From NCBI RefSeq assembly GCF_025567625.1, contig NZ_JAOQJC010000029.1, positions 1 through 64,000 of the forward strand: a stretch of DNA of 64,000 nt, written 5' to 3'. The translations under genes and the position numbers were made by a program. The stretch is from Paenibacillus sp. J5C2022. GTDB taxonomy: Bacteria; Bacillota; Bacilli; Paenibacillales; Paenibacillaceae. How positions within the stretch are numbered: the stretch's first letter is position 1; each line of letters starts with the position of its first letter. The notes under the pieces are model-generated. The model was not told the origin of the DNA, did not search any database, and worked only from the letters and a program-made list of their open reading frames with translations. Shown here one piece after another: positions 16,884 through 26,277 of the stretch.

Positions 16884-17311
16884 TTCAGCACATCCAGATT
16901 TTTCTTCAGCTCATTCAGCTGCTTCTTCACTTCATTCAATTGGGTGTACAGCTTGTTGCTGTTATCCGTCTTCGTGTCGGCATTATCCTTGGCGAAGGTG
17001 AGCAGTTCGTTCAGTGCGTCGACTTTGCCCTTCAGTGCGTTCATTTCCTCCGTATGCTGCTGCTCCAGCTCCTTGAGCGCTGCATCATAGGAGGACTGCA
17101 GCTGCTGGATTTGCGCGGTCGTCTGCCGCTCTATATCGGCGGTTATGTTCGTCTGCATCCGATCGATGTACCACTTCGCTCCGAATGCGCCGCCCCCGAT
17201 CAGAATCATCCATACGCCGAGAAAAACCGCGACAGCCAGCTTGCCCTTCCGCTTCTGCGCCGTGGTTGCCTGACGGCTTCCGGCATGGATTTCCAAGTTG
17301 GATTGTTGCAT
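16880..17311 (-). CDS. Single-pass coiled-coil membrane protein, unknown function
   Basis: A 143-residue protein with a basic N terminus (about 25 residues), one membrane segment (LAVAVFLGVWMILIGGGAFG, residues 25-44) and a long extracytoplasmic heptad-rich tail from about residue 60 to the end, rich in Gln, Glu, Leu and Lys. The start has GAGGTGA seven bases upstream. It overlaps the NAGPA-domain gene by 4 bp, and both proteins share a single membrane anchor with a following coiled linker, so they may assemble together. I do not recognise a named family. Confidence 0.85.
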   Translation of the reverse strand: MQQSNLEIHAGSRQATTAQKRKGKLAVAVFLGVWMILIGGGAFGAKWYIDRMQTNITADIERQTTAQIQQLQSSYDAALKELEQQHTEEMNALKGKVDALNELLTFAKDNADTKTDNSNKLYTQLNEVKKQLNELKKNLDVLK

Positions 17312-17456
17312 CTTTCTTTCACCTCATTTGTGTCCAATTGCGCTTGTGCCCTTACTTAACGGTTAGGGAGTGTCAAAAGGTTGCGAATTTCATCTAATTG
17401 TAACAAAGGTGCGGGAAGCTGTCGTCATTCAGGACGAAGCCAAATGCTGGATCATT

Positions 17457-17485
17457 TTGAGCTGGGCGGGGGCATCCTGTATAAT
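17457..17485 (+). promoter_or_regulatory. Promoter of the msrA-msrB fusion gene
   Basis: TTGAGC at 17457-17462 and TATAAT at 17480-17485 are separated by 17 bp, and TG precedes the -10 box. The start codon is about 50 bp further on. The sequence is a good sigma-A match; no operator is visible. Confidence 0.72.
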
Positions 17486-17538
17486 GATAATCAGTTGAGA
17501 TTGGCAATCAGGTAAGCGATCGAAGGAGGACAATGGAG

Positions 17539-18510
17539 ATGGAACAATTGGAGAAAGACGGCCGTCGGGCCGAGGCGATATTCGCTGGGGGTTGCTTCTG
17601 GTGCATGGTGACGCCGTTCCAGGAGCTGCCGGGCATTATATCTGTCGTATCGGGGTATACGGGCGGGCATACGGAGAACCCGACTTACGAGGAAGTGTGC
17701 TCAGACGCGACCGGGCATACAGAAGCTGTACATATTACTTATGATCCGGATGTGTTCCCATACAAGAAGCTGCTGAGCACATTCTGGCAGCAGATCGATC
17801 CTACTGATGCAGGAGGACAGTTCCATGATCGCGGAAGTTCCTACCGGTCGGGAATCTACTACTATACGGAGGAGCAGCGGGAGGAAGCGGAAGCCTCCAA
17901 GCGCGAGTTGGAGCAGAGCGGCCGCTTCTCGGGACCGATGGTGACGGAGATCGAGCCGGCAGGACCGTTCTACGCCGCAGAGGACTACCATCAGGATTAC
18001 CATAAGAAGAACCCATTCCGCTATAAAATGTATCGCAAAGGATCGGGACGAGATGCGTTCATCAGCAAGCATTGGAAAACGAAGATCGACCGCGACGAGT
18101 TGAAGCGCCGGCTTACGCCCATTCAATATGAGGTGACGCAAAACAGCGGTACGGAGCGGCCGTTCACGGGTGAGTTCTGGGATCATACGGAAGAAGGCAT
18201 CTATGTGGACATCGTCTCGGGCGAGCCGTTGTTCAGCTCGAAGGACAAGTTCGATGCGGGCTGCGGCTGGCCCAGCTTCACGAAGCCGCTGCAGCAGAGT
18301 ACGGTGACGGAGCATACGGATACGAGCCACATGATGGTGAGGGTCGAGGTGCGGAGCAAGGAAGGTGATTCTCACCTGGGCCATGTGTTTGATGACGGAC
18401 CGCAGCCGACGGGACTGCGTTATTGCATCAACTCCGCCGCCCTCCGCTTCATTCCGAAGGAGAAGCTGGAGGAGGAAGGGTACGGAGAATACAAGGGACT
18501 GTTCGATTAG
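17539..18510 (+). CDS. msrAB: Bifunctional peptide methionine sulfoxide reductase MsrA-MsrB
   Basis: A fusion of about 323 residues. The N-terminal MsrA domain has GGCFWC with the catalytic Cys near residue 19 and the typical [19 protein letters not shown]. The C-terminal MsrB domain starts near 180 and shows CGWPSF and the catalytic Cys in [11 protein letters not shown]. The zinc-binding CxxC pairs of many MsrB proteins are absent ([15 protein letters not shown]). Together it repairs both the S and R forms of methionine sulfoxide in oxidised proteins. I prefer ATG 17539, nine bases after GGAGG; ATG 17533 is only three bases after it. Confidence 0.95.
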   Translation: MEQLEKDGRRAEAIFAGGCFWCMVTPFQELPGIISVVSGYTGGHTENPTYEEVCSDATGHTEAVHITYDPDVFPYKKLLSTFWQQIDPTDAGGQFHDRGSSYRSGIYYYTEEQREEAEASKRELEQSGRFSGPMVTEIEPAGPFYAAEDYHQDYHKKNPFRYKMYRKGSGRDAFISKHWKTKIDRDELKRRLTPIQYEVTQNSGTERPFTGEFWDHTEEGIYVDIVSGEPLFSSKDKFDAGCGWPSFTKPLQQSTVTEHTDTSHMMVRVEVRSKEGDSHLGHVFDDGPQPTGLRYCINSAALRFIPKEKLEEEGYGEYKGLFD

Positions 18511-18744
18511 ACGCTTCGGTTAAATATTGATTGCGTTTTACGTCTGATACACTTCGAATTGTTCGTTGTGGCGGTTAGGTGAGCGGAGGGGAAGCCGGCT
18601 GCACATCGTTATCTGCTAAGTGGATGATTGACGACGAATGGATCGATGTGTCGGCTCTGTTGAATTAGCGGATGTTGGATGGATATTGGACAAATACAAC
18701 TTATGACGGGGTAGTCACTGACTAGCTTTAGACGGGAGAGGGGA

Positions 18745-19356
18745 ATGGACTTGATGCAGAAGGAAGAGACAACTGGAGAAGGAATGAATGTGCTGGAGGC
18801 CATCCGGACGAGGAGAACGATCGGCAGGGTGAAGCAGGACCCGGTAGATCGCGGTGTGATCGAATCGCTGCTGGAGGCGGCGAACTGGGCTCCGAGTCAC
18901 TTCAATACGCAGCCATGGCGATTCATCGTAATGACGGGCAAGGGCAGGGAACGGCTTGGCGAAGCATACGCGCAGGTCTCGCCTGCCGATCGCGAGGGAA
19001 TCAGCGAGCCGGACATGCAAGAGTTGCGGGAGAAGGAGATGGTTAAGGCGATGCGTGCACCTGTCGTCATCGCGGCCGTCTGCTCTCCGTCCGACGATCC
19101 GCGTGCGCTCATGGCGGAAGAACTGGCGGCAGCCCAAGCCGCTGTGCAAAATATGCTTCTCGCCGCACATGCTCACGGGCTGGGAGCGATATGGCGCTCC
19201 GGCGCCCCGATGTACCATCCGCGAATGCACGAGGCGCTAGCGCTTCGGGAGCGCGAAGAACTGGTCGGGCTGGTCTATATCGGCTATCCCGACATGACAC
19301 CGCCGGAGCCGAAGCGCGGTCCGGTCGCAGAGAAGACCGAATGGCTGGAAGGCTGA
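18745..19356 (+). CDS. Nitroreductase-family flavoprotein (YdjA-like)
   Basis: A 203-residue protein. The flavin-binding family motifs are IRTRRTIGRVKQD near residue 21, NWAPSHFNTQPWRFIVM near 50, and the later AAAQAAVQNMLLAAHAHGLG helix with GLVYIGYPD near the end. It should bind FMN and reduce a nitro or quinone-type substrate with NAD(P)H. ATG 18745 follows GGGAGAGGGG. It is a single-gene unit with a strong hairpin after the stop. The natural substrate is not readable. Confidence 0.9.
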   Translation: MDLMQKEETTGEGMNVLEAIRTRRTIGRVKQDPVDRGVIESLLEAANWAPSHFNTQPWRFIVMTGKGRERLGEAYAQVSPADREGISEPDMQELREKEMVKAMRAPVVIAAVCSPSDDPRALMAEELAAAQAAVQNMLLAAHAHGLGAIWRSGAPMYHPRMHEALALREREELVGLVYIGYPDMTPPEPKRGPVAEKTEWLEG

Positions 19357-19380
19357 CGGCAGTAAGAATATATATGTAGA

Positions 19381-19427
19381 GGAACGAGCGCATGCTTATC
19401 AATCCTGTTGATGCATGCGCTCGTTCC
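19381..19427 (+). terminator. Hairpin after the nitroreductase gene
   Basis: GGAACGAGCGCATGC (19381-19395) and GCATGCGCTCGTTCC (19413-19427) form a perfect 15-bp stem with a 17-nt loop. Only TTGTTC follows rather than a pure T-run, so it is a likely but not classical terminator. The array begins 20 bp later. Confidence 0.65.
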
Positions 19428-19439
19428 TTGTTCAATTGG

Positions 19440-20262
19440 AGCCTAAAGCAGCCTTCTATCGCTCAAAATGCTCACATAGCCCGGCCAGCAGTGCCTCATC
19501 CCGCCAAAAGTAGAGGTCTATCGCTCAAAATGCTCACATAGGAGGCGGAAATGAGCTGAAAAGTTGCGCTATCGCTCAAAATGCTCACGTAGCCCCGCCA
19601 GTTGCGCCTCATCCCGCCAAAAGTAGAGGTCTATCGCTCAAAATGCTCACATAGGAGGCGGAAAAGAGCTGAAAAGTTGCGCTATCGCTCAAAATGCTCA
19701 CATAGGAGGCGGAAAAGAGCTGAAAAGTTGCGCTATCGCTCAAAATGCTCACGTAGCCCCGCCAGCAGTGCCTCATCCCGCCAAAAGTAGCCTTAAAGTA
19801 ATCTTCTATCGCTCAAAATGCTCACATAGGAGGCGGAAAAGAGCTGAAAAGTTGCGCTATCGCTCAAAATGCTCACATAGCCCCGCCAGCAGTGCCTCAT
19901 CCCGCCAAAAGTAGAGGTCTATCGCTCAAAATGCTCACATAGGAGGCGGAAAAGAGCTGAAAAGTTGCGCTATCGCTCAAAATGCTCACGTAGCCCCGCC
20001 AGCAGTGCCTCATCCCGCCAAAAGTAGAGGTCTATCGCTCAAAATGCTCACATAGGAGGCGGAAAAGATCTGAAAAGTTGCGCTATCGCTCAAAATGCTC
20101 ACGTAGACCCGCCAGCAGTGCCTCATCCCGCCAAAAGTAGCTTTAAAGTAATCTTCTATCGCTCAAAATGCTCACATAGGAGGCGGAAAAGATCTGAAAA
20201 GTTGCGCTATCGCTCAAAATGCTCACATAGCCCTGCCAGTTGCGCCTCATCCCGCTCTAAGC
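19440..20262 (+). repeat. 24-bp repeat array with 51/62/73-bp alternation (array A)
   Basis: Fourteen copies of a 24-bp element (CTATCGCTCA...CTCACATAG) start at 19456, 19518, 19569, 19631, 19682, 19733, 19806, 19857, 19919, 19970, 20032, 20083, 20156 and 20207. Distances are 51, 62 or 73 bp, so they differ by 11 bp. The 51-bp step contains GGAGGCGGAAAAGAGCTGAA; the 62-bp step contains CCGCCAGCAGTGCCTCATCC. Inside the element GCTCA occurs twice in tandem around AAAT. It lies between convergent genes and is homologous, in reverse orientation, to the array at 33.1-33.9 kb. Confidence 0.95.
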
Positions 20263-20268
20263 AGCCCC

Positions 20269-21552
20269 CTACACCAGCTTCTTGATCGTAAAGTTCTCGC
20301 CAAGCACGAACCAGTTCTGCGGGAAAGACACGCCCAGCACCCAGTAGCTGACGCCGCGCAGCTTGTAGCTTTTTACGATGTCGAACTTCGCCTGCACGCT
20401 TCTGGCGTCCTCGAACCAGACGACATGCTCCTTGCCTTCCTCGTCGTAATAGTTGTAGTAAGGGGACTGGGCTGGCTCGTCGTAGCGGATGTCCGCCCCA
20501 TACTTGGCTGCCCTTGCGACCGCCTCATGCGGACTGACGGTCGGCGCCCAGCGGCCCCCCTGCACATAAGGAAGCGTCCAGTCGTAGCCGTACAGCGGCA
20601 TCCCCATCAGAATTTTCTCCGGCGGGATGACGGTTACTGCGTAGTTCAGCACCTTCACGACCTCATTCAGCGGAGCCACTGCGCGCGGCGGGCCGCCCGA
20701 CCAGCCCCACTCGTAAGTCATCAGCACGACGAAATCCGCTATGCGCCCATGCGCCTCGTAATCTTTCCCCTGATATAACGTACCTGGCTGATCGGCGGAT
20801 ACCTTCGGCGCGAGTGCGGTGGAGACGAGATAACCGCTGGGATGAAGAGCGTCCACCAGTCTTTGCAGGAAGTCGTTATAGTTCTGTTTGTCTCCGGGAA
20901 GCACGTATTCGAAGTCGACATTCAACGCCTTGTATCCTCTCGTGTTCATAACCTGCAGGATATTCCCGATCAGATTGGTCTGTACAGCCGGATTGGAAAG
21001 CACGGCATGCGCGATGTCGGAGTTAAAGGTGCCGCCTTCATAGTTGGTGATGACCATCATCGGTGCAACCCGCTTATCATAAGCTTCGGCAATAACGGCG
21101 GCATCGTTCAACGGCGTCATGGAGCCGTCGATCCGGACGCGGTAGCTGAACAAGCTGATGTAGGTCAGGTAGTCGCCGACCTCATCGACCAGCTTCACGC
21201 CCGCCTCATCCATCTTCTCCGTGTAGGCATTGACCTCGATGATTGGCTTCTCCGCCCGAGGTATGGTCAGCACTTGGCCCGTTGAGATTTGAGCGGGATT
21301 GCGAATGCCATTGGCCTTCGCCAGCTCCTGCATGGATACGCCGTAGCGCTGGCTGATTATCCAGAGCGATTCTCCCACGAGCACCTTGTGCGTCACCGTG
21401 TCGGAATCGGTAGGAATGATGATGGCCTGACCGATTACAATCGGGCTTTGATCAGTCAATCCGTTCGCGTCGAAGATGTGCTCGAGAGGCACGCCGTAGC
21501 GTTGCGACAGCGCCCAGAGCGAATCTCCCTTCTTCACTGTATGTATCTGCAC
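20269..21552 (-). CDS. LysM-GH18 spore cortex/germination hydrolase (SleL/YaaH-like)
   Basis: A 427-residue protein with two LysM domains (residues 2-47 and 52-97) and a GH18 barrel from about 105. The catalytic Glu is E215 in LNVDFEYV. YaaH/SleL enzymes act as N-acetylglucosaminidases on cortex fragments during spore germination; they lack a classical signal and reach the spore by LysM binding, as here. The start is GTG 21552, preceded by AAGGAGGG six bases upstream. It is convergent with the nitroreductase gene across the repeat array. A germinant-receptor operon elsewhere in the window fits the spore role. Confidence 0.92.
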   Translation of the reverse strand: MQIHTVKKGDSLWALSQRYGVPLEHIFDANGLTDQSPIVIGQAIIIPTDSDTVTHKVLVGESLWIISQRYGVSMQELAKANGIRNPAQISTGQVLTIPRAEKPIIEVNAYTEKMDEAGVKLVDEVGDYLTYISLFSYRVRIDGSMTPLNDAAVIAEAYDKRVAPMMVITNYEGGTFNSDIAHAVLSNPAVQTNLIGNILQVMNTRGYKALNVDFEYVLPGDKQNYNDFLQRLVDALHPSGYLVSTALAPKVSADQPGTLYQGKDYEAHGRIADFVVLMTYEWGWSGGPPRAVAPLNEVVKVLNYAVTVIPPEKILMGMPLYGYDWTLPYVQGGRWAPTVSPHEAVARAAKYGADIRYDEPAQSPYYNYYDEEGKEHVVWFEDARSVQAKFDIVKSYKLRGVSYWVLGVSFPQNWFVLGENFTIKKLV

Positions 21553-21766
21553 GTGTAACCCTCCTTATCGATTGGACGGCCTGAGGACAGGCTGTCTCCT
21601 CTCGCCGGCTGCAAGCTCCTTATAATCCAATGTATTCAGCGCGGTCTGTCCATAGTCTAATAATTGCAGGCGCAACCAGGGTATCCTAAAGGAAGATGAT
21701 GGAGGATAATGATGGAACTGGGAGTCGATGCGGCCAAGAAGAGGGGGTTTCAAGGAAGAATCCGCT

Positions 21767-21810
21767 AAAAACGAACTTTAACAATTGAAAGCTTGTAAAT
21801 GTTCGTATTT
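21767..21810 (+). promoter_or_regulatory. Pair of inverted PurBox-like PurR sites
   Basis: AAAAACGAACTTT at 21767-21779 and, inverted, AATGTTCGTATTT at 21798-21810. Both keep the CGAAC core and AT flanks of the Bacillus PurBox (AWWWCCGAACWWT), each with one mismatch at the fifth base. Inverted pairs with 16-17 bp between the boxes are known for Bacillus PurR; the gap here is 18 bp. They lie just before the -35 box of the purE promoter, so PurR repression is likely. Confidence 0.7.
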
Positions 21811-21812
21811 TG

Positions 21813-21841
21813 TTGACAGCCCATGTCAGATTCGATAAACT
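21813..21841 (+). promoter_or_regulatory. Purine operon promoter
   Basis: TTGACA at 21813-21818, 17-bp spacer, TAAACT at 21836-21841. Transcription would begin near 21848 and immediately produce a small hairpin (AAGCGGA-CGTT-TCCGCTT, about 21853-21870), which may protect the 5' end. A 350-nt leader follows before purE. Confidence 0.8.
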
Positions 21842-21882
21842 AAAGGAGGTTGAAGCGGACGTTTCCGCTTGTCCATAGCAGT

Positions 21883-21946
21883 CTCGTATATGTTCGGGAT
21901 AGGCCCGAATGTTTCTACCCGGAAACCGCATTTTCTGGACTACGAG
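21883..21946 (+). promoter_or_regulatory. Guanine-type purine riboswitch aptamer
   Basis: P1 arms are CTCGTA (21883-21888) and TACGAG (21941-21946). P2 is TTCGGG/CCCGAA around a GATAGG loop, then the conserved junction TTTCTACC, P3, and CTGGACTACGAG. The junction C in GGACTAC (U in adenine riboswitches) indicates guanine or hypoxanthine sensing. It stands in the leader of the purE operon, where such elements stop transcription when purines are abundant. Confidence 0.92.
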
Positions 21947-22113
21947 CTTGATGAATGAGCAATGGCTTAAGCCGCCGTGATCGGCGTCTATGGCGCACTC
22001 GGCTGCATCGCTTCCTTTCCATTTCTATGGCGGGGTGCGAGCTTCTTGCTGTTGTTTGCATTCATGAGTTGTGATCATCCGGTTGTAGTTGTTGTGCCGG
22101 GTGTTTCGCGTTG

Positions 22114-22159
22114 GAGTCCTGCGGCATATTCGGATGAGGATTGCTGAAGGGCTCTTTTT
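22114..22159 (+). terminator. Probable riboswitch-controlled terminator
   Basis: GAGTCCT (22114-22120) pairs with AGGGCTC (22148-22154, one G-T), an inner CGGCA/TGCTG extends the stem, and TTTTT follows at 22155-22159. It stands about 45 nt before purE and is the only strong candidate for the expression platform. The aptamer is about 170 nt upstream, farther than usual, so the switching helix is not obvious. Confidence 0.5.
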
Positions 22160-22204
22160 ATTCGTTAATGATCACATACTAATAGAGAAAGTGGGTTTGA
22201 GGCA

Positions 22205-22690
22205 ATGTCTGCGATGGTGGGCGTCATTATGGGCAGCAAGTCGGATTGGGACACTATGAAGTTAGCCTGCGACGTTCTGGAGGAACTGGATATTCCCTAT
22301 GAGAAGAAGGTTGTTTCCGCGCATCGGACACCGGACTTGATGTTCGAATATGCGGAGACGGCGGCGGAGCGCGGCTTGAAGGTGATTATTGCCGGAGCCG
22401 GCGGCGCTGCACATCTGCCCGGCATGGTCGCTGCGAAGACGGCACTGCCGGTCATTGGCGTGCCCGTCAAGTCCTCGAATCTGAACGGGCTGGACTCGCT
22501 GCTGTCGATTGTGCAGATGCCGGGCGGAATCCCCGTGGCGACGGTTGCGATCGGCAATGCCGGAGGCACGAATGCGGGCTTGCTGGCGGCACAGATGATC
22601 GGCGCTTTCGATCCCGAGGTGAGGGATCGTGTGGAAGCGCGTCGGGAACGCGTGAAGCAGCAAGTGCTGGAAAGCAGTGAGACATTATGA
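22205..22690 (+). CDS. purE: N5-carboxyaminoimidazole ribonucleotide mutase PurE
   Basis: A 161-residue protein of normal class-I PurE length. The phosphate and nucleotide binding start [14 protein letters not shown], the active-site His in VVSAHRTPD, and [13 protein letters not shown] are all present. It converts N5-CAIR to CAIR in step six of purine synthesis, using the product of PurK. It is the first gene of the operon, behind the riboswitch leader. A weak GAGG lies close before the ATG. Its stop overlaps the purK start (ATGATG at 22687-22692). Confidence 0.97.
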   Translation: MSAMVGVIMGSKSDWDTMKLACDVLEELDIPYEKKVVSAHRTPDLMFEYAETAAERGLKVIIAGAGGAAHLPGMVAAKTALPVIGVPVKSSNLNGLDSLLSIVQMPGGIPVATVAIGNAGGTNAGLLAAQMIGAFDPEVRDRVEARRERVKQQVLESSETL

Positions 22691-23946
22691 TGAAGGAAAC
22701 GATGTGGAGCGGTAATGCGGGACAAGTGCCTGCAGCCGACGGCATTGCCGCAGGTGTAAAGATGTCGCAAGAAGCTGCGCCGGTGCTTCTTCCTGGCAGC
22801 ACGATCGGGCTGCTGGGCGGCGGTCAACTGGGGCGCATGCTGGCGCAAGCGGGAAGCGCGATGGGCTATCGCTTCATCGCGCTGGACCCGACGCCGGATG
22901 CCCCGGCGGGCCAAGTGGCGCGGCAGATCGAAGCCGCATACGACGATCGCGATGCTGCAAGGCAATTGGCAGAGCGTGCCGACGTCATCACGTACGAATT
23001 CGAGAACGTGGATGCCGAAGTCGCTGCCATGCTAATGGCGGAATCGTATGTGCCGCAAGGCAGCGAGCTGCTGTATACGACGCAGCATCGGCTTCGCGAG
23101 AAGCGCGCAATTGAAGCGACGGGCGTGCAGGTGGCGCCGTACCGCGAGATTGGCAGTGCGGACGAGCTGCGTGAGGCGGTGGCGGTATTCGGTACGCCTT
23201 GTGTGCTGAAGACGGCGACGGGCGGCTATGACGGCAAGGGCCAATGGGTCATTCGCTCGGAGTCGGAGATCAATGAGGCGTATGAGACGCTCTCCCGGGC
23301 GGGCACTGAGCTTGTCCTGGAGCAGTTCATTGCCTTCCGGCAGGAAATATCGGTTATTGCGGCGAGAAGCTCGCAGGGGGAAATAAAAGCATTCCCCCCT
23401 GCGGAAAATATTCACGTCGATAATATATTGCATCTGTCCGTCGTGCCTGCTCGCATCGAAGATGAGCTGCAGCGCAAGGCGGAGGGGCTGGCGATACGGA
23501 TCGCGGAGGGGCTGGGAGTCGTCGGCCTCATTGCAGTAGAGCTGTTCGTGACGGAGAGCGGTGAGCTGTACGTCAACGAATTGGCGCCGCGTCCGCACAA
23601 CAGCGGTCATTATACGATGGAAGCGTGCCGCACATCGCAGTTCGAGCAGCATGTCCGCGCGATATGTGGACTGCCGCTGGGAGATACGTCGCTCATGACG
23701 CCGGTGGTGATGGTCAATGTGCTGGGCCAGCATGTGGAGCCGCTGCTGAAGCGGATCGCTTGCAAGGATACCGGAGCGGAGGCGCTTGGCGTCGAGCCGA
23801 AGCTGCATTTGTACGGGAAGAAGGATGCCGTCGTGAAGCGGAAGATGGGCCACGTGAACGTGCTGGCTGCTTCTGTTGATCATGCGATGAAGTGGATTGA
23901 GGATACGGGGATTTGGGAACAAGAAATTCAAGCTTGGAAGGTGTGA
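22687..23946 (+). CDS. purK: N5-carboxyaminoimidazole ribonucleotide synthase PurK
   Basis: A 419-residue ATP-grasp enzyme that carboxylates AIR with bicarbonate and ATP to give N5-[20 protein letters not shown] marks the N-terminal Rossmann part; [15 protein letters not shown] is the ATP-grasp glycine-rich loop and [14 protein letters not shown] holds the metal and product-binding end. The annotated start is about 35 residues longer than typical; the extra segment is not conserved-looking, so a later start is possible, although ATG 22687 overlaps the purE stop in the usual way. Confidence 0.95.
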   Translation: MMKETMWSGNAGQVPAADGIAAGVKMSQEAAPVLLPGSTIGLLGGGQLGRMLAQAGSAMGYRFIALDPTPDAPAGQVARQIEAAYDDRDAARQLAERADVITYEFENVDAEVAAMLMAESYVPQGSELLYTTQHRLREKRAIEATGVQVAPYREIGSADELREAVAVFGTPCVLKTATGGYDGKGQWVIRSESEINEAYETLSRAGTELVLEQFIAFRQEISVIAARSSQGEIKAFPPAENIHVDNILHLSVVPARIEDELQRKAEGLAIRIAEGLGVVGLIAVELFVTESGELYVNELAPRPHNSGHYTMEACRTSQFEQHVRAICGLPLGDTSLMTPVVMVNVLGQHVEPLLKRIACKDTGAEALGVEPKLHLYGKKDAVVKRKMGHVNVLAASVDHAMKWIEDTGIWEQEIQAWKV

Positions 23947-23952
23947 AGGGAT

Positions 23953-25248
23953 ATGTTGGATCGTTACAGCAGACCGGAAATGAGAGCGATTTGGACGGAG
24001 GAAAACAAATTTAAAGCTTGGCTGGAAGTGGAACTGTGCGCGTGCGAGGCGTGGGCCGAGCTGGGGGTTATTCCGAAGGAGGACACAGTCGCTCTGCGCA
24101 AGTCTGCCAGCTTCGATATTGAGCGCATCTACGAGATCGAGCAGGAGACGCGCCATGATGTCATTGCGTTCACGCGCGCCGTATCGGAGACGCTTGGACC
24201 GGAGCGAAAATGGGTGCACTACGGCCTTACTTCGACCGATGTGGTCGATACGGCGATGGGATATCTGCTTCGCCAGGCGAACGAGATCCTGCTGAAGGAC
24301 ATCGAACGGTTCATCGGTATTCTGCGCGAGAAGGCGATTGCGTATAAGGATACGCCGATGATGGGACGGACGCATGGCGTGCATGCCGAGCCGACGACGT
24401 TCGGCTTGAAGATGGCGCTCTGGTACGAAGAGATGAAGCGCAATCTGGAACGGTTCCAGCATGCATCGAAGGGCGTAGAGTTCGGCAAAATGTCCGGAGC
24501 CGTCGGCACCTATGCGAATATCGACCCATTCGTGGAAGAATTCGTCTGCAACAAGCTGGGCATTACGGCTGCACCGATCTCGACGCAGACGCTGCAACGC
24601 GACCGTCATGCAGAATATATGGCGACACTGGCATTGATCGCGACGTCGATGGACAAGTTCGCAACGGAGATTCGCGCTCTGCAGAAGAGCGAGTTCCGCG
24701 AGGTGGAGGAGCCGTTCGCGAAGGGCCAGAAGGGCTCGTCGGCGATGCCGCACAAGCGCAATCCGATCGGCTGCGAGAATATGTCCGGTCTGTCCCGCGT
24801 CATCCGCGGCCACATGCTGACGGCTTACGAGAATGTACCGCTGTGGCATGAGCGCGACATTAGCCATTCGTCGGCGGAACGCGTCATCCTGCCGGATTCG
24901 ACAATGCTGCTTAACTATATGTTGAACCGTCTGGGCAACATTATTCAGAATTTGACCGTATTCCCTGACAATATGAAGCGCAACATGAGCGCCACTTACG
25001 GCGTACCGTTCTCTGGACGCGTTATGACGAAGCTGATCGACAAGGGCTTCAGCCGCGAGCAGGCGTACGACACGGTACAGCCGCGCGCGATGCAAGCGTG
25101 GGAGGAGCAGCGCCAGTTCCGCTCTATTATAGAAGAAACAACGGCAATTACAGAGGTGCTCTCTGTGGAAGAGATTGAGGATTGCTTCAATCCGGCTTGG
25201 CATCTGAAGAATGTGGATACGATTTTCAAACGTTTGGGCTTGAATTGA
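23953..25248 (+). CDS. purB: Adenylosuccinate lyase PurB
   Basis: A 431-residue fumarase/aspartase superfamily enzyme, length as in Bacillus. It releases fumarate from SAICAR and from adenylosuccinate, so it serves both the IMP route and AMP formation. [15 protein letters not shown] holds a catalytic His region, and [16 protein letters not shown] is the superfamily signature with the flexible serine loop. The start is six bases after purK, with GTGTGAAGGG before it. It functions as a homotetramer in the cytoplasm. Confidence 0.97.
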   Translation: MLDRYSRPEMRAIWTEENKFKAWLEVELCACEAWAELGVIPKEDTVALRKSASFDIERIYEIEQETRHDVIAFTRAVSETLGPERKWVHYGLTSTDVVDTAMGYLLRQANEILLKDIERFIGILREKAIAYKDTPMMGRTHGVHAEPTTFGLKMALWYEEMKRNLERFQHASKGVEFGKMSGAVGTYANIDPFVEEFVCNKLGITAAPISTQTLQRDRHAEYMATLALIATSMDKFATEIRALQKSEFREVEEPFAKGQKGSSAMPHKRNPIGCENMSGLSRVIRGHMLTAYENVPLWHERDISHSSAERVILPDSTMLLNYMLNRLGNIIQNLTVFPDNMKRNMSATYGVPFSGRVMTKLIDKGFSREQAYDTVQPRAMQAWEEQRQFRSIIEETTAITEVLSVEEIEDCFNPAWHLKNVDTIFKRLGLN

Positions 25249-25267
25249 TTAAGGGGGAAGAGTGCTC

Positions 25268-26167
25268 ATGACAGTGCAACCGCAGGCGATATCCACTGCT
25301 GTTGATTATGTGAAGGCGCCGCTGGTGTATAAGGGAAAGGTTCGCGAGCTGTACGATCTTGGTGAGCATTACCTGATTGTTGTCACGGACCGCATCTCGG
25401 CGTTCGATTATGTATTGGAGCCTGCCGTGCCGGACAAGGGCAATGTGCTGAATTCCTTGTCGGCATTCTGGTTCAGTCAGACGGAGGAGATGCTCCCCAA
25501 TCATGTCGTGCATACCGACGTGGAGAAGCTGGGCGATCTGGTGACGGAGCCGGAGCTGCTGAAAAATCGAGTGATGGTGACGCGCAAGGCGGAGCGCATC
25601 GACATCGAGTGCGTCGTGCGCGGCTACATTACCGGCGGCGGCTGGCGGCAATATGTGCAGTCGAGCGCCATCAACGGCATTGCGCTGCCAGAGGGAATGC
25701 GCAAGAACGAACAGTTCCCGGAACCGATCTTCACTCCGGCCGCGAAGAACGATATCGGCCACGACGAGGACATCCCGTACGAGCGGATGGAAGAGCTGGT
25801 CGGCGCGGAGCTGGCGGCGGAGCTGCGTGACCGCAGCCTGGAGCTGTACCGATACGCGCACGGCTACTGCAAGGAGCGCGGCATCATTCTTGCGGATTGC
25901 AAGTTCGAGTTCGGGCTGATCGATGGCAAGGTGATTCTGATCGACGAGATCTTCACACCGGATTCCTCGCGATTCTGGTCGGAAGGCAATTATGAGCTGG
26001 ATGTGGAGATCGACAGCATGGACAAGGAGCCTGTGCGCACTTACTTGCTGGGCACCGACTGGGACCGCAACAGCATGCCGGACCCGCTGCCGGAGGCGGT
26101 CGTCACAGCGACATCTGCGCGCTACCGCGAGATTTATCGCCGCTTGAGCGGTTCCGAGCTGAAGTAG
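25268..26167 (+). CDS. purC: SAICAR synthetase PurC
   Basis: A 299-residue enzyme joining CAIR and aspartate with ATP. The N-terminal YKGKVRELYDLG glycine-rich part, the VTDRISAFDYV motif and the later LIDEIFTPDSSRFW metal-binding motif are clear. It is longer than the approximately 240-residue B. subtilis form and contains ECVVRGYITGGGWRQY like the longer class. ATG 25268 is preferred, about eight bases after AAGGGGGAAG; the in-frame GTG at 25262 is too close. A 590-bp gap with a 51-bp array follows before purS. Confidence 0.95.
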   Translation: MTVQPQAISTAVDYVKAPLVYKGKVRELYDLGEHYLIVVTDRISAFDYVLEPAVPDKGNVLNSLSAFWFSQTEEMLPNHVVHTDVEKLGDLVTEPELLKNRVMVTRKAERIDIECVVRGYITGGGWRQYVQSSAINGIALPEGMRKNEQFPEPIFTPAAKNDIGHDEDIPYERMEELVGAELAAELRDRSLELYRYAHGYCKERGIILADCKFEFGLIDGKVILIDEIFTPDSSRFWSEGNYELDVEIDSMDKEPVRTYLLGTDWDRNSMPDPLPEAVVTATSARYREIYRRLSGSELK

Positions 26168-26277
26168 CGATAGTGTGCTCAATCTGCTAGGCTGCTCGCT
26201 GGCGGCAAGCGGCTGGGCAGAGTTGGCTGGTTGCTGCAGGAGCAGGCATGAAACCTAGTCTAGATCTTGGAAAGTGG

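Noticed and set aside
18556-18670. Short frame starting near GTG 18580 between msrAB and the nitroreductase gene.
   Set aside because: About 29 codons, no ribosome binding site at useful distance and no conserved motif.
19440-20262. Array A, and array B at 33 kb, resemble a CRISPR: 24-bp repeats with 27- and 38-bp spacers.
   Set aside because: The spacers are the same two sequences repeated, not unique, and no cas gene lies nearby.
23032-25203. A 723-codon minus-strand frame opposite purK-purB.
   Set aside because: It is a shadow of the strongly biased codon use of two well-identified genes; the translated product is rich in Arg, His and Leu and resembles nothing.
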